Shown here: piece by piece, positions 39,809-51,526 of the stretch
Layout: every line of letters begins with the position of its first letter
Numbering within the stretch: the stretch's first letter is position 1
Origin: Hymenolepis diminuta
Lineage: Eukaryota > Platyhelminthes > Cestoda > Cyclophyllidea > Hymenolepididae
Length of the DNA: 64,000 nt
Reading direction: 5' to 3'
Assembly: GCA_900708905.1 (NCBI GenBank)
Contig: CAADRB010000029.1
Location: 962,978 to 1,026,977, forward strand
The notes under the pieces: model-generated
Databases searched by the model: none
The model's input: only the letters and a program-made list of their open reading frames with translations
What the model was told of the DNA's origin: nothing
Program-made: the position numbers and the translations under genes

Positions 39809-42210
39809 ATGGAAAATAATTGGAATAAAATACGTTTCTCACCGGACAAAAAGTGGCTTCTTCGATAAACAGACAAAATTTAACATTTAACAGTGTTGAA
39901 AAGGTTGGTCGAGATCAGAGCAGCGTCTTTTCCTCTTCAGGCTATCAAAATTCGAATGGAAATAACTCTAATGACCCTTCTACGTCGGATTTTTTCCGAA
40001 GCAGCAATAATTCAGAAAGCTCTACTGAAGAAAATACTGCCAATATATTTAGTAATGTAAAGGGTAATTTTCTATGTATATGTATATATTTATTGATTGA
40101 AATTTTTATTGATTTCCAATTAAGTGATTTTGTATGTTAAAAATTACATTTGTCAAAATATAAGCAGAAAATTCAACATTTCTTAAGAAACATTTAAAAT
40201 TAGGCGGAAATAAGTCTGACAATAGATACACTTATTTTTTTCAAAATCGATTTCTTTTACAGCTTCTTGGAAGAAGCATCTTCCCCTTGAGTTGAATAAA
40301 AAGAAACACTGTGTGGGAGTCTACTTCAATAGCAATCCAATCAACGAAGCACAAAAAGAGAAATTTGCGACCAAGCCAAACTTTCGAGTGGTCAAGTGAG
40401 TCAACACTTTTAATATCGTCTGAGGGAGTGGCAAAAGATTCCAAAACTTGCTTATGATATCAATTTTTGCAAACATTTACGTTGCCGGTTTACCACCTTT
40501 TAAAATGACATATTAGTTTGTTATAAAATAGGAGGCATTTAACTATTTGAAAGTGAGAGTGCACTTCTAGCAGTTAACCAAAACTTGAATCTCCTATTTA
40601 ATTTCACCGGCGACAAACATTAAGCCGACTATGAATGGTTTACTTTTGAGCGTCTTTACGTAATTAATATAAAGAAATTCGTTAAGGTAAAAGAGAATCA
40701 AATAAATTGATAATTTATACGAGGAAAACAAGAGTCCTGAATAGAAAATATAATTTGGGGATAACTTATGTTATCTTCAACAATACGTTTAACTTTATAA
40801 AAGATTTAAGAAAGTTTACTTAGGAGATATAAGATTTACTTTTTCACTACTCAGCTGAGAAACATTGATTTTTTTAATATCGCCGTCATTTAAGGTCACT
40901 TGAAAGAAGGTCACAATAATTTTACATTCGTTTTAGTTATTTACACTTTTAGTCCATAAGACCTACAATATTTGAAAATTGTGGATTCATGGCATTTTCC
41001 GATTGTGAAAAATGTTCAAAATTGTTCAAATCTTTAGGGTAAAAATAATAAATTAGCAGTTTTATATTTTGCATTTGTGCTAATATTCCAAAATTTTTAC
41101 TGGATTTTACACTTTAACAATGCTAATTGCCCAACCTTTAAACTATGAGCATTTAGGCATTGTCCCCTACTTAGCAATTTAACTTCGGTTAAACCTCGTG
41201 TATTTTAGATTGATGAAGAGGTTCCTTCCCAAAAAGATAAGGATATGGTGACTGGAAGAAATACCAGTCAAAATAACTTAGATAATTTTCAAAATACCAA
41301 TAGCATTAAATCAAAATTTGCATATGGACTTCAAGAAGGTGGATAAAGCGCATTTCATTATACTTTTTAAGAAAAATGCAGGAGGAAAAATTTCAAATAC
41401 TGAATCCCGTCCAGTGACAAATATTAACAGCAAAGAAGTAAATAGGGGCATAACTGGCACATCAGCATCACCACATTCATGCCAGCTACCCACTTCTGCA
41501 CTGAGAGATAGTAGATCTAGTAGTAATCCCATTTCATATTCAAAGGTGCAAGTTATAAACGCTTCCAGTAGTGGGAAGAAAAATGTCGAGGATTTGAATG
41601 GAAACGTCAAACTCCAAACTTTCTGTATTCCTCTGCGGCCAGCAGCACTAATGAATTCCACCATCAGCCTGATAAGAAACACTCTGAAAATGAGCAATTT
41701 ATCTTTTAACAACCCTGTTCTTATGGTTTAAATAGTGTCAAAAGACAATTCTCCTACCAGCCGCAGAATCAGCAAAATCAGAGTAATATCCGTTTGTCTG
41801 TGCCATCTAACTGTTTCCCGGTCTCTGCAGTAGCAAATATAAGTTTTAGATCTAGTTTTAATCATTTTTTAACTTCTCCAAAAAAGCATTTCACAAATAC
41901 AGCCAGATATACGAAGAAAATCAACAGAAACATGAGTCAAATTCGCAATTGTCAGATTGCATATCCTAAATATAGTCGAACTTCGAATTTTCGGCCTTTT
42001 CCACCTGCCGCTGGATGCATTATCGAAGTCAATGGAGTGCAGTGTAAATGAGCGGTCCACTATTCGGAAACAATCTTCCAATTGTCCAACTAGCACGGAA
42101 GAACAGCCCTCTTCTCAAACGCCGAACCAACAGAACTCCAAATATCGTACCACCAATGTTGGTGACTGTGGCACTGCTAAAGCTTTAATGTTAGTCTATG
42201 ACTTGAAATA
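39809..42210 (+). pseudogene. Broken Ser/Asn/Gln-rich gene of unknown family
   Basis: From an ATG at 39809 the reading changes frame near 39850. It then continues with a Ser/Asn-rich stretch to a donor at 40063/40064 (GTAATT). A strong acceptor (TTCTTTTACAG) starts a second exon at 40263. This exon encodes a Lys-rich block containing KKHCVGVYFNSNPINEAQKE and ends near 40390-40395. A third exon starts at 41209 (TTTTAG) with an acidic, Asn/Gln-rich text. From about 41340 to 42210 coding-like Ser/Gln/Asn text passes through all three frames (breaks near 41345, 41600, 41890 and 41970, plus an in-frame TAA at 41707). It ends with a stop near 42209 and AATAAA at 42236. Compositional continuity across the breaks suggests one gene hit by indels, or assembly errors. 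I do not recognise the family, and no homeobox is visible. Confidence 0.5.
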
Positions 42211-42235
42211 GGAATATAAGTAATATTTTGATGGA

Positions 42236-42241
42236 AATAAA
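42236..42241 (+). terminator. Polyadenylation signal after the broken gene
   Basis: AATAAA lies about 27 bases after the final stop of the Ser/Asn/Gln-rich reading, supporting a former 3' end here. Confidence 0.4.
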
Positions 42242-42259
42242 TACTTGGTATATTTAGAT

Positions 42260-45200
42260 GCGACCCAAAAATATATGAAAACTTAAAAGGAAATGTATAA
42301 TTTATTTGGTTTTTCTTCATGGTGTCCATATAACTTTAGGACTTAATAATAGCAACATTTATAACTGTTTATAATAAAATATATTATAATTATTATTGTC
42401 ATTATTATTAACTCTATTCCCGAGAATATAATTAAGGGGAAGAAAAGTGAGATTTGGTTGATAGAATTAGAAATGTTTTATTCCTACCTCAGAAGCATAT
42501 GCAATCTTACTTTTCGAACGATCTTCTAAAGATACTTGCATTGAAATCGGTGTTAGCGTTGAGAATGACGTTTTTCAGACATTCTTGCATTTTATAAGAC
42601 ATAAAGCAACCAGAAATTAAGCCCTGGAATCCCTTGATGAGGAGCAGTGTAAATACATGGTTTTCTTTAACACACATTTGAATGAAATTGACACTTTTGC
42701 CTCTCACTCCAAAGAGCTAGTATTTTTATTTAAAGACGGTATCAGCATCCATAACCAATTTACCCACGGTATCCTAACAAAATCAAGAATTTTTATTGTC
42801 ATCTGGATTTGTTTCTTTGCCGTGACTTTGTATAACCTTAATTTATAATTCTAGCTGGTATCGAATGATCCGAAAAATGAAGTGGTGTAAAGAAACTAGA
42901 GAGACTTCATAGAAAAATAAAGGGAGTTTTTCTTCGTTGCAGCTAGACTGTGGGATTTCTCACAGGAATCTGCCAACCTAGCATTTTACATACCGTAGTG
43001 CTTGTAAAATTTGATTTAGGTTACAAGATTGAATTAAAGAGAGCGAAGAATATGATCATTTAGATATCTTTATTACTACTTCGGAGAAGCCACAATAAAT
43101 GATCGACTTTCGGAAACTCTCGGTAAGGCGTTATTTTGCTTTAATTGAAAATAGTGGGCTTTTGAAAATGTAAAGAATCCTTGCGAGTTGCTAGTATTTT
43201 ACAAATGTCGCTATTCCATCTAAATTAATTATCTAGATGTGTAAAGAGGTTTACCTCTTTAAATCTTGTTGTCCCTGCTTATTGCCATTTTCTATCAATC
43301 TCTTCTCAAGAAACTTCCTTACATTTTTGTCGATTGTCAACTGCACATCATACTTAGGTTGTTGCGGTTAGAGTAAGAGGCTAACAGTAGATGGTTATAG
43401 AAAAAGCTCAAGAGCTGATTAGACCAAGATGTATTTAACGATCCGCAATAGAGATATCCAAAAGGGTACTAGAGAATTAAGGAAGAGAGCGAAGGAAGAT
43501 GTGTCTGACTGGCGACAGTCAGTGTGTCTGTTATGTGTACTGAAAGGCTATTTCTATTCGTCACTTGGATGCGGACGAGCGTGAGGACATAATTGTACGT
43601 GCTTTAATCGGACGGGACAGTTGTAGGAAAAGGAAGGAATAGTATGGACAGGACTGATCCCAAAACATCGCCAAGTCAGCTGTGCCTCTGCAATTATCAT
43701 CCGAGGTACACTTAGTTAGTTTTCGACTGATAAGAATAGGCCACTTGTGAACACACGATATTTATCCGAAGAGACTCAGGGATCGCAAAGGTTGACAATT
43801 TCACACATCACTATGAGGACGAAATAATTAAATTTTAGTGGTTAGTGATGACGTAAGGGAGAAATTTCGTAAACGTGGAGAGATTCATCCTTCATGGTAA
43901 AAGTCATGAGAGTTAATCATACATCTTTTTGACGGCACTAAAACTTCTAATTATCGTTCATGTGTTATCAGTACACTCAATACGTTCAGGGTTTCAAGCC
44001 TCTTTCGCATCCGATTATTTGAGCTTTAATTTGAAAAGATTCAAGTAAGCGTAGAATTCTTTCAAAAAACTGGAGAGCTATGTAAACGAGCAAAGGCCCT
44101 TTTTTGAACCTTTGAGGTTTAGATAACACTCTTCAGGAATTTAGTATGATTTTCTAAAGGAATCTGTATGCGACAAATATATGCAATAAGAATCAGTGAA
44201 TTGAGAAGCCATAATGTTAAAATATTTGGAATTCTCTGCATTTCATTACCAGTCCAGCTTGTAGTGGTTAACAAAATTGAAAAATTAAAGTTCTATTTTA
44301 ATACATTTTTGTACAATGTGTGGATATTTGCATATCGCTTAAAGTATACCATCTGATAAGTTCTATCATTTTGTGATTCAAGTTAGTGGGATCAAATCAA
44401 TATTGAAGTCTTGACAAAATTTTTTAAAATAAGTGAAATCGAGAACTTGACTAGCATTCGGTTTTTGTTCTGGAATTGTAATATAAAGCTTATAAGCTGA
44501 AAAAACTTGCGTTTTACTGCGTTTCGTTCTTGCTGGTGTTCCATATTATAAACTTGAACCAAAGTACGTAGTTTAACTATATTCCACAAGGATATATAGT
44601 TGCTTTGGTAAATTTATATTTCTACAGCAGGGATTTTAACAACTGTGTAGAATTTGTTTGTGTTTTATGCAAATAATGAAATTACCTCTCAAATGGACCT
44701 GGGGCGTATGAGAAAATAGGTTTGCACTAGATATCATGCTGACGTACTTTAAAAATAAAGAAAAATAAAATTGATCTAAATACAGCCCCTTTTTCATGTT
44801 GTTTTGTTCCATTTTTGTAGCATGATCACAAGTTAAGTTAAAATAAATTCATGATTAACATAAAATTCAACAATTTCTGTTGCAGAATGCATCTGATGGG
44901 AAAATGAAGTTCCTGACGTTAATGGCAAAGAAATATTATTTTTTAAACAGGCAGATTATAAATTATGAAAACAAACTTCTCTAACAATAAAAACCGTTTT
45001 ACATTCTCAAAAACATTAATACAATCTTTAGGATAATCAGAATTTTTACCAATCGAGATGTTTAAATAGAGGAATAGATTTCAGATTTCGTTCTGATTAA
45101 ATGCTCCATCCGCATTATTTATTCTACATCCACTTTTGTCTACTATACAAAAATTCAATTCAGTTTCTTGTCTTTAGATTCAAAATCATTAGCCACCATT

Positions 45201-46585
45201 AAGGCTTTTGCCATTCTCCAGACTGTCGGAATTTGTGAGTTCGACGTTAGCGATACACAGTTATCCCTCTCCACTCAATAAGCCGTAAGGAGCTGGATGA
45301 CATCTTCTAAATTTTTAATTTGATCTGAGTTCCTCATGTGGTTTCACTGTAAAGTCCATCTGAAGAACGAAGAAACGGGAATGTCATTATTTAGCAAATC
45401 CCGAGAAATTCATCTAATAGTTGCCGATCGAACTCATATCCTTTAGTTTATGAACGTATCAGTAAAGAAATTTGATACATGTGCCATTAATTGGGAAGGT
45501 GATCGGCATTTAGCATTATTTCAGTTTAATTTGCCCTTTTCATTCCTGTTTGAAACTGATTTTTTAATCTGAACGGTTTCAGTTTCATTAAATTTGTTTG
45601 ATCCCATACCAAGTGGCTCTTCCAAGTAATTTTTAATACTGTTAAATTTTATTTTGTTCGTTTTCAGAGGACCTGAACATTTATTAAAGCCTCTTATTTA
45701 GCTTCATCCTTTTCTGTCTTTCTTCAGTTAGTAAATCCTATTCTTATCCTAAATAAAGGAGTTCTGAGCAACGATTGAGCTTTAGTCATCTAATAGCGTT
45801 GGGTCACAAATAAATATTAGGCAGGTGATATCCAAACTGATATTTATTATAAATACTTAAACCTGAGAAATTCCAATAGGTTCTGGTGGAAAACGCATGA
45901 TTAAAAGGGGCAAGAAATAGTTGCCCCTTTATTCATGAACCCATTCTAATCGAACAGACGGAAGCATAGCCAAAGCCGAGAGAAATTAGTGCTGGAAAAA
46001 TAAAATTTGAAGATTATGGTGTTTGCGTACTTGACGATCAGAGAGTTCAATAATCTAGCGTGAACTTTCGTATACTTTGCGAAGAAACTATTCACGTACT
46101 CGATTTGTTTAGTCCAAATCCATGGGGCTGTTTTTTTCTACCTCTATCTAATAAAGAAAGTATGTTGAAAGCGGTGTTGCTTATTAAGCATTCAAATTAA
46201 TCTTTTGATGAAGTAATATTAAATGCTTTCAATATCACTAGTATCAAACGACCGTATGGTGAGGGTGATGAGCAAAGGTTTTTAATTTTCATTCCAACTT
46301 TATAATGTATCTCACATGTAAGCGTATTAAATCATGGATCTTGATAACTCAAATTTAGGTAGCAATTGTTATTGCTTACTACTTCTTTTATTTGAGTAAG
46401 CAGCAGAAATATTTTTCTACTTAAATTTCAAACTCTTGCCATGTGGAAAAAATTTAATGGGAAGGGATGAAAATGCCACTTTCCTTTAAAATGTGGTGAT
46501 CAGGGTAACTTAAGTGGTCTGCCGGATTTACTTTAACTGTCTCACCGCCTGCGTATTTCGCAAAGCAAGAAGACAAAAGTATTTC
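42260..46585. other. Intergenic DNA
   Basis: No gene, RNA or clear mobile element could be supported. A GC-richer patch at about 43480-43800 has a faint resemblance to transposon-like text, but it has stops in all frames and no diagnostic motif. Confidence 0.5.
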
Positions 46586-46586
46586 C

Positions 46587-46804
46587 TTAACCCGTTGAGG
46601 ACACACATCGAAAAAATAACGTTGAGGACACACGGGGTCCAGCGGACCCCACGCAGGAAAACAGTTCTCATTTGTGTTCTGCGCCATGTATCGACTTGAA
46701 ACCGGTGCGAAACTTTATCTATTCCCTAAGGGTCTTTGTAGACTTAAAATAGCATTGAAATTTGACTGGGGTCCGTTGGACCCCATGTGTCCTCAACGGG
46801 TTAA
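46587..46804. mobile_element. piggyBac-type MITE (210 bp) with TTAA target duplication
   Basis: Element 46591-46800 begins CCCGTTGAGGACACA and ends with its inverted copy TGTGTCCTCAACGGG. It is flanked on both sides by TTAA (46587-46590 and 46801-46804), the piggyBac signature. Just inside the left end GTTGAGGACACAC is repeated directly. It is followed by the palindrome GGGGTCC-AGC-GGACCCC, mirrored near the right end by GGGGTCC-GTT-GGACCCC. There is no coding capacity, so it would depend on a transposase elsewhere. Confidence 0.85.
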
Positions 46805-48455
46805 GAAATCTATTGCTTGTCGAGTGAATCGAATTTTCAGCTGCTGGGTTGTATATGCTTCCCGTATTTTTTTGGTTTTTATTGAAACTGTTTTTATTAA
46901 ATGATATATAGTATTGCATCCTGCGTTCGACATTTCTATTACCTGCCGTGATTAATTAACACATTTTATATCTAAATGCGTTTAAATCGCATTTGAATTG
47001 GCCTGTGAAATGTTGGTTGCTTTATAATTATTTATGTTTCGACTTTAGTATTATCTGATTCATCATTGAAATGTACTCGCAATTCTGATTAAAACTTGAT
47101 CAATTCAACTGACTTTTCATGTGAAAGGAAAATATATAGGGGAAGAAGTTTCTTTAAGGATAAGCTAGATTATTCTCGAATATCCGCCGATAGATTTTTA
47201 TTTATTTTGTTATTTTTGGAATGGTAATAAAATTGCGCTACGTAATATTAAGTGTGTTCTCTTTAATCATTAAAGATGAAGATTGTGTCCAAATCTTAAT
47301 TCATTTAAAACAATATATATTTACAGTTAAATAGTAGGGCCATAGCGACTATTTCAACAAAGTGTTGCAAAAAACCAACATAAGCCAGTGTTCTGACAAA
47401 TTTTATTACAACGGCTTATTTTAAAAACAAAGTGAAAATTATTTTCTCTTACAAATGGGCGCATGATTTTAATTCATCGTAATCATTGCAAAGTTAGTTG
47501 TTTTTATAGAGGAATAGATGCAGAATCTTCTTTTTCTCCGCCACTTCAACATTCACAACATCATCTAATTTCTCCGATCACTCATTTATGGCCCATTAAA
47601 AGCCATGATAACTTAAAGATAAAAGAAAATTTTCTAAATTTCTGTTTAGTCAAGTTTTTCTGCTTAAAAATCATAAGCTATACTGCTATCACTGACTGAC
47701 AGTTTGATGTTCGGAATCTCGTACTTGGTGTTGAGTGTAAAGTCGGGAGCTTTTGCAGGGCCGAAGAAATGTCTCTTTTCATTACGCCCCTATTTTAGCG
47801 CAGAAATTTTGGCCTCAAAATCATTCTCCAATCAATCTTACCGATAATATTGCTTGAGGCATGTGCCGGTGTAGGCCATAAGAAATTAAAATTTGACCGT
47901 CTACAGTGCAGGAACATGAACCAGACATGAGCCAGGAGGCTCTAGGGAACAAGCGTTATTCTAATATGGTTGATACCTGCACCAAGTTCATCTTACGTTA
48001 GGATGTCCGATTCAAATTAAAAGTTTTTGGAAAAGAGAGAATACGAATAAATTTACAAAAAGATTTTTCGTTTAAGTTGGCATCTAATATATTCAACTTT
48101 AAAACTTTCAGAATTTAAGAAATTTCCATTTTGATACCCAAGAAGAAAAATGAAATTCTCCCAATCTTGTCAATATTTTGTAATCTGTTCGAAAAACACA
48201 GATTCATTTCATTGACTGTGTTTGAAAAATCCTAATTTATAACATACCAAAGGAAGTTATTTAACGCTGTATCTTGCACAGTGACTAAAATTGTTTCCAT
48301 TAGAATTGACAGGTTAATGATCTTGAGGGTGGACATTCAGCGGTTAACGTGATTGTGACCGCGGATTTTCTCGGCGCTTGATGGAAAATAAGAAGTTGGT
48401 TGTGAATTATTTATTTACGTATTTTTGATGGGGGATCTAATGTTCGTTTTGATCA
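46805..48455. other. Intergenic DNA
   Basis: AT-rich sequence between the MITE and the divergent homeobox locus, with no recognisable coding or RNA feature. Confidence 0.5.
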
Positions 48456-48460
48456 ACCTT

Positions 48461-48680
48461 TCACCGCAGCCTCAAGAGGGAACTTAAATAGACGTAGTTG
48501 GCTATATTCATGATAGCTGATTGAATGTTACCGATTGGAGTTACATCTTTGGTGCTCTCCGTCATATCAGTAAACTTACTAGCGGGATACGGAACAAAAA
48601 CAGTTATTGAATGAAAGGCAGGTGTATTTCCTGCTGGCGCAGCCACAGGATTTTGAGATGAATAGGAAAGTATTGGTTAA
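48461..48680 (-). other. Open segment downstream of the divergent homeobox, possible 3' coding remnant
   Basis: On the minus strand an open frame of about 65-70 codons ends at 48461. It contains Pro/Ala/Asn/Ser-rich text including NPVAAPAGNTPAFHSI and FVPYPASKF, compositionally like the C-terminal tail of the 9-kb homeobox protein. A possible donor (GTAAGG, about 48709) lies between it and the homeobox exon that ends at 48759. The frame differs from that exon. It could be a further exon or a frameshifted remnant of the same gene. Confidence 0.3.
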
Positions 48681-48758
48681 TAGAAGTCAAACCGATTCAC
48701 TTCTTCCTTACCAATGTCTGTTAGTGGATGATATACACTCAGAAATTCCACTATTCTT

Positions 48759-49247
48759 TCACAGTTGAAAGATTATCACATATTTCACATTATTTCTGTT
48801 CAGTTCGCTTTCCCTGAGTACATTTTCTACTGTTGAATTAACGCAACCTGTAACATGATCATTATTGGTGTCACTCAAGCTTTCTTCCTTAGCTTTTGTC
48901 TTTTCCCTATACCGTCGGTTCAAAAACCACCTTCTGATCTGGAATACAGGAAATTAAATTAGATTCCAAACGCAAGTTATTCCTTATCACCCAATGGTTT
49001 GAAGTTAGAATATTCCTTAACTGACACACATAATGAATAGTATGTCCATTTAGCAATGCAGACTGATTCTGGAGTCTAACTCTGAATTAATAAACAAAAT
49101 ATGACTTTTAATCAACCTGAGATGTGTAAAGTCCCGAGCTATTGTAAACTTCTTTTGTTTGTGAAACTACAATATATTTATCTCTGCAGTAGGCGCATTC
49201 TAGGTACTTATTTTGTTCCAGTGTGAAATGTATGGTGGTTAATTCTC
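48759..49247 (-). pseudogene. Highly divergent split homeobox (paralogue or remnant)
   Basis: Two open exons on the minus strand, 49247-49117 and 48938-48759, are separated by a 178-base GT-AG intron. The first (131 bases) starts GAGAA after an AG in phase 1, exactly like the 134-base homeobox exon of the 9-kb gene. It encodes F8, Q12, L16, E17, Y20, Y25, I26, K32, E33, L40 and Q44 in homeodomain register. The second starts at position 45 (IRRWFLNRRYREKTK) and keeps W48, F49, N51, R52 and R53, with Leu at position 50. A stop follows 59 codons on. The N-terminal arm has lost its basic residues and one codon, so normal DNA binding is doubtful. The donor GTTGAT is weak and no first exon was found upstream. 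It is either a decaying tandem duplicate of the 9-kb gene or a very fast-evolving Hox-derived gene. Confidence 0.65.
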
Positions 49248-51460
49248 CTAGCCGTGTCCGATAAAACAGTCAGTAAAATAATTTGCACAAAAATTCATTC
49301 TATTTAAACTAATAAGAAAGTAATTGAAAAATATTTTAATATTTTAAAATTAAATTAAATTTTCCCAAATAATTTGCGACTTTGATTTTATTTATTTCAT
49401 TATATTTTAAGAAATAATGACAAGTAAAAATGCAAGGATAGAGGATTCTGAAATATATTCAGAAATCAGTATTATCCATCTCTTCTTTCTTCTTTTGTTA
49501 AATACTGCCTGAAATATGCACATTGAAATTTTAAAAAACAGAGATGAAAAGAAATTTCTTGCCAACTGAATTACTGGAACTTACATCATCATCATGTGAT
49601 TTACTGTTCAATGGTTCAGATTAAAAGTTAAAGTGTCAGTCGAGAAACGTTATTAAAGAGGTCAGTAGGATTCATAACATTTTCAGTATTTGTTGTGTTA
49701 GTGGACTACAAAGACGTCCAGTGAGAAAAAGAAATTTATTCAGTAGATAGGAATGGATTCCATTCCCTTCATAAAGTGTTGTTCGAGGATCAGAATCGTC
49801 GAGGTAGAAATATTTTTATGAATATTTATTAAATATTTTCCTTTAACGAAATTAATAATTATTTTATGTCCTCTTCTCATTATAATTAAAAATAATGCTT
49901 TCTCCTTAAATTATGAGTCTCATCAAACTGTACATAGTTCGAGTTGGACTGTAATAAGTCTTTGTCTTAACAACAAGAACTACTGCCGTACTTCTCCTTA
50001 GCTAGGATATCGGCTTGTTGATCTTAAAAAAATATTCGTTGATATACATTCATATATGGGACGCCCACTGTGGTCATATCATCATTATTTCATTCTTTGG
50101 TACTGGTCCCTCCCCGTGTTGATGAAGTTTTCTCCGCCTTCAACATTTATTTAAAATCTCATCGTGATTATTTTAATAAATGAAGCATTAATTCTGCTTA
50201 TTCTTTTCAATTAGCCATGGTACACATGACGAACTTGCTTCTAATTGGTTCGCTGAAGTATTGCAAATTTGCCATTGGTTATTGAAATGCGCCTGCTTCC
50301 GATCAGTTTTATAACTTCAAATTTTTAAAATATATATCAATTAAAAATATATGTATATAAGCAACTAATTGTGGGTCAGATAAAACCACAATTAGATCAA
50401 CCCGGTGAGATAGGTACCATTAATTTTAAGAAAGTATGAAATTGGAATCTGCCCGCCGTCATTTCCTGCTCTGTCATTAATGTATTTTCACCTTATTTTA
50501 ATTAAGATAAATGAGTTGCATAATTCCTATACACCTAGTATCGCACTGTATTATAAAAAACTGCTATTCATCCTATCCTATAGGTTCAGCTTTCAAATCC
50601 TGGGGACAGAAAATCAACAGGGCCTTGTTATATTAACACTTTTTACAACGGAAGCGAAGGTATATTTTTTAATCAAGAGTCATCTGTACACCCAAAGGAG
50701 GAAATTCTGGTGATAAAGAAGTCATTGTGCATTCCTCTAATCTCAAGAAATGGTGCAAATATTATAAAGAGTGATTTAAGCGATAATAACAATGGAAAAA
50801 TGAACAAGATTTTTTTATTTCTTATATAATACCTTATATAATACGATTCGTGAGTAATAACTGAATTTCTCCAGCTCAAATACTTACACTGGCGAAGCTC
50901 AAAATAATAGGGAAATGAAAAATACTGAATATTGTCAAATGCTGTATCTGCTCACTTTTTCACTTGTTGCGGGAGCGAAATCTTTATCTCCTTTTCTGCA
51001 GCCGGAAATCAACAAAAGCATAAAATACAAAACTTTACTCTTTTAAATTTTTGGATTTTTTAAATTACTAATTATATTAGAAAGTTGTATGCTTCTTATT
51101 GGGAGACTGGATAGAAACATTTGCAACTATTTGGGAAACTTGCAGATGACTCCCATTTTTATATGCTGCAATGAATGTATGAATTCTGAATCCTGTTTTC
51201 AAGCCATCGACTTGAATAAGTTGAAAATTGTATTCGTTTTTAGACTAATTAGAGACTGTACAGATTCCATATATAAGCATTCATTATTAATAGAATTATT
51301 TGATTTCACCTTATTCGATGTCGTTAATTGTCTTTTACGATATCGTAAAGACGACTGAACACTAATCCAGATATACCCCAATAAAATTCAGACTGACAAA
51401 ATTATTTCTACTGAAATAAATAAGTAGATATGTTTGTTAATGCCCAAAGATAAAAATAAG
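49248..51460. other. Spacer between two homeobox loci
   Basis: No coding exon recognised. A first exon for the divergent homeobox was sought here and not found. A perfect 10-bp hairpin lies at 50365-50395. Confidence 0.45.
50365..50395. repeat. Perfect 10-bp inverted repeat (hairpin)
   Basis: CTAATTGTGG (50365-50374) and CCACAATTAG (50386-50395) are perfect inverted copies around an 11-base spacer. The core TAATTG resembles a homeodomain binding site, so in this Hox-like setting the two half-sites could be a paired regulatory element. It is too short for a microRNA precursor. Confidence 0.4.
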
Positions 51461-51467
51461 TAGAGCT

Positions 51468-51473
51468 TTTATT
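51468..51473 (-). terminator. Polyadenylation signal of the Ubx/abd-A-like gene
   Basis: AATAAA on the minus strand, about 55 bases beyond the stop codon at 51527. Confidence 0.6.
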
Positions 51474-51526
51474 TTTGCTGCATTAAAAAGAGATCGTTCG
51501 ATCACATTGGACATTAAACATTCACA

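Noticed and set aside
43480..43820. Tc1-like transposase remnant
   Set aside because: Only a vague resemblance in one short frame; stops in all frames and no catalytic or HTH motif.
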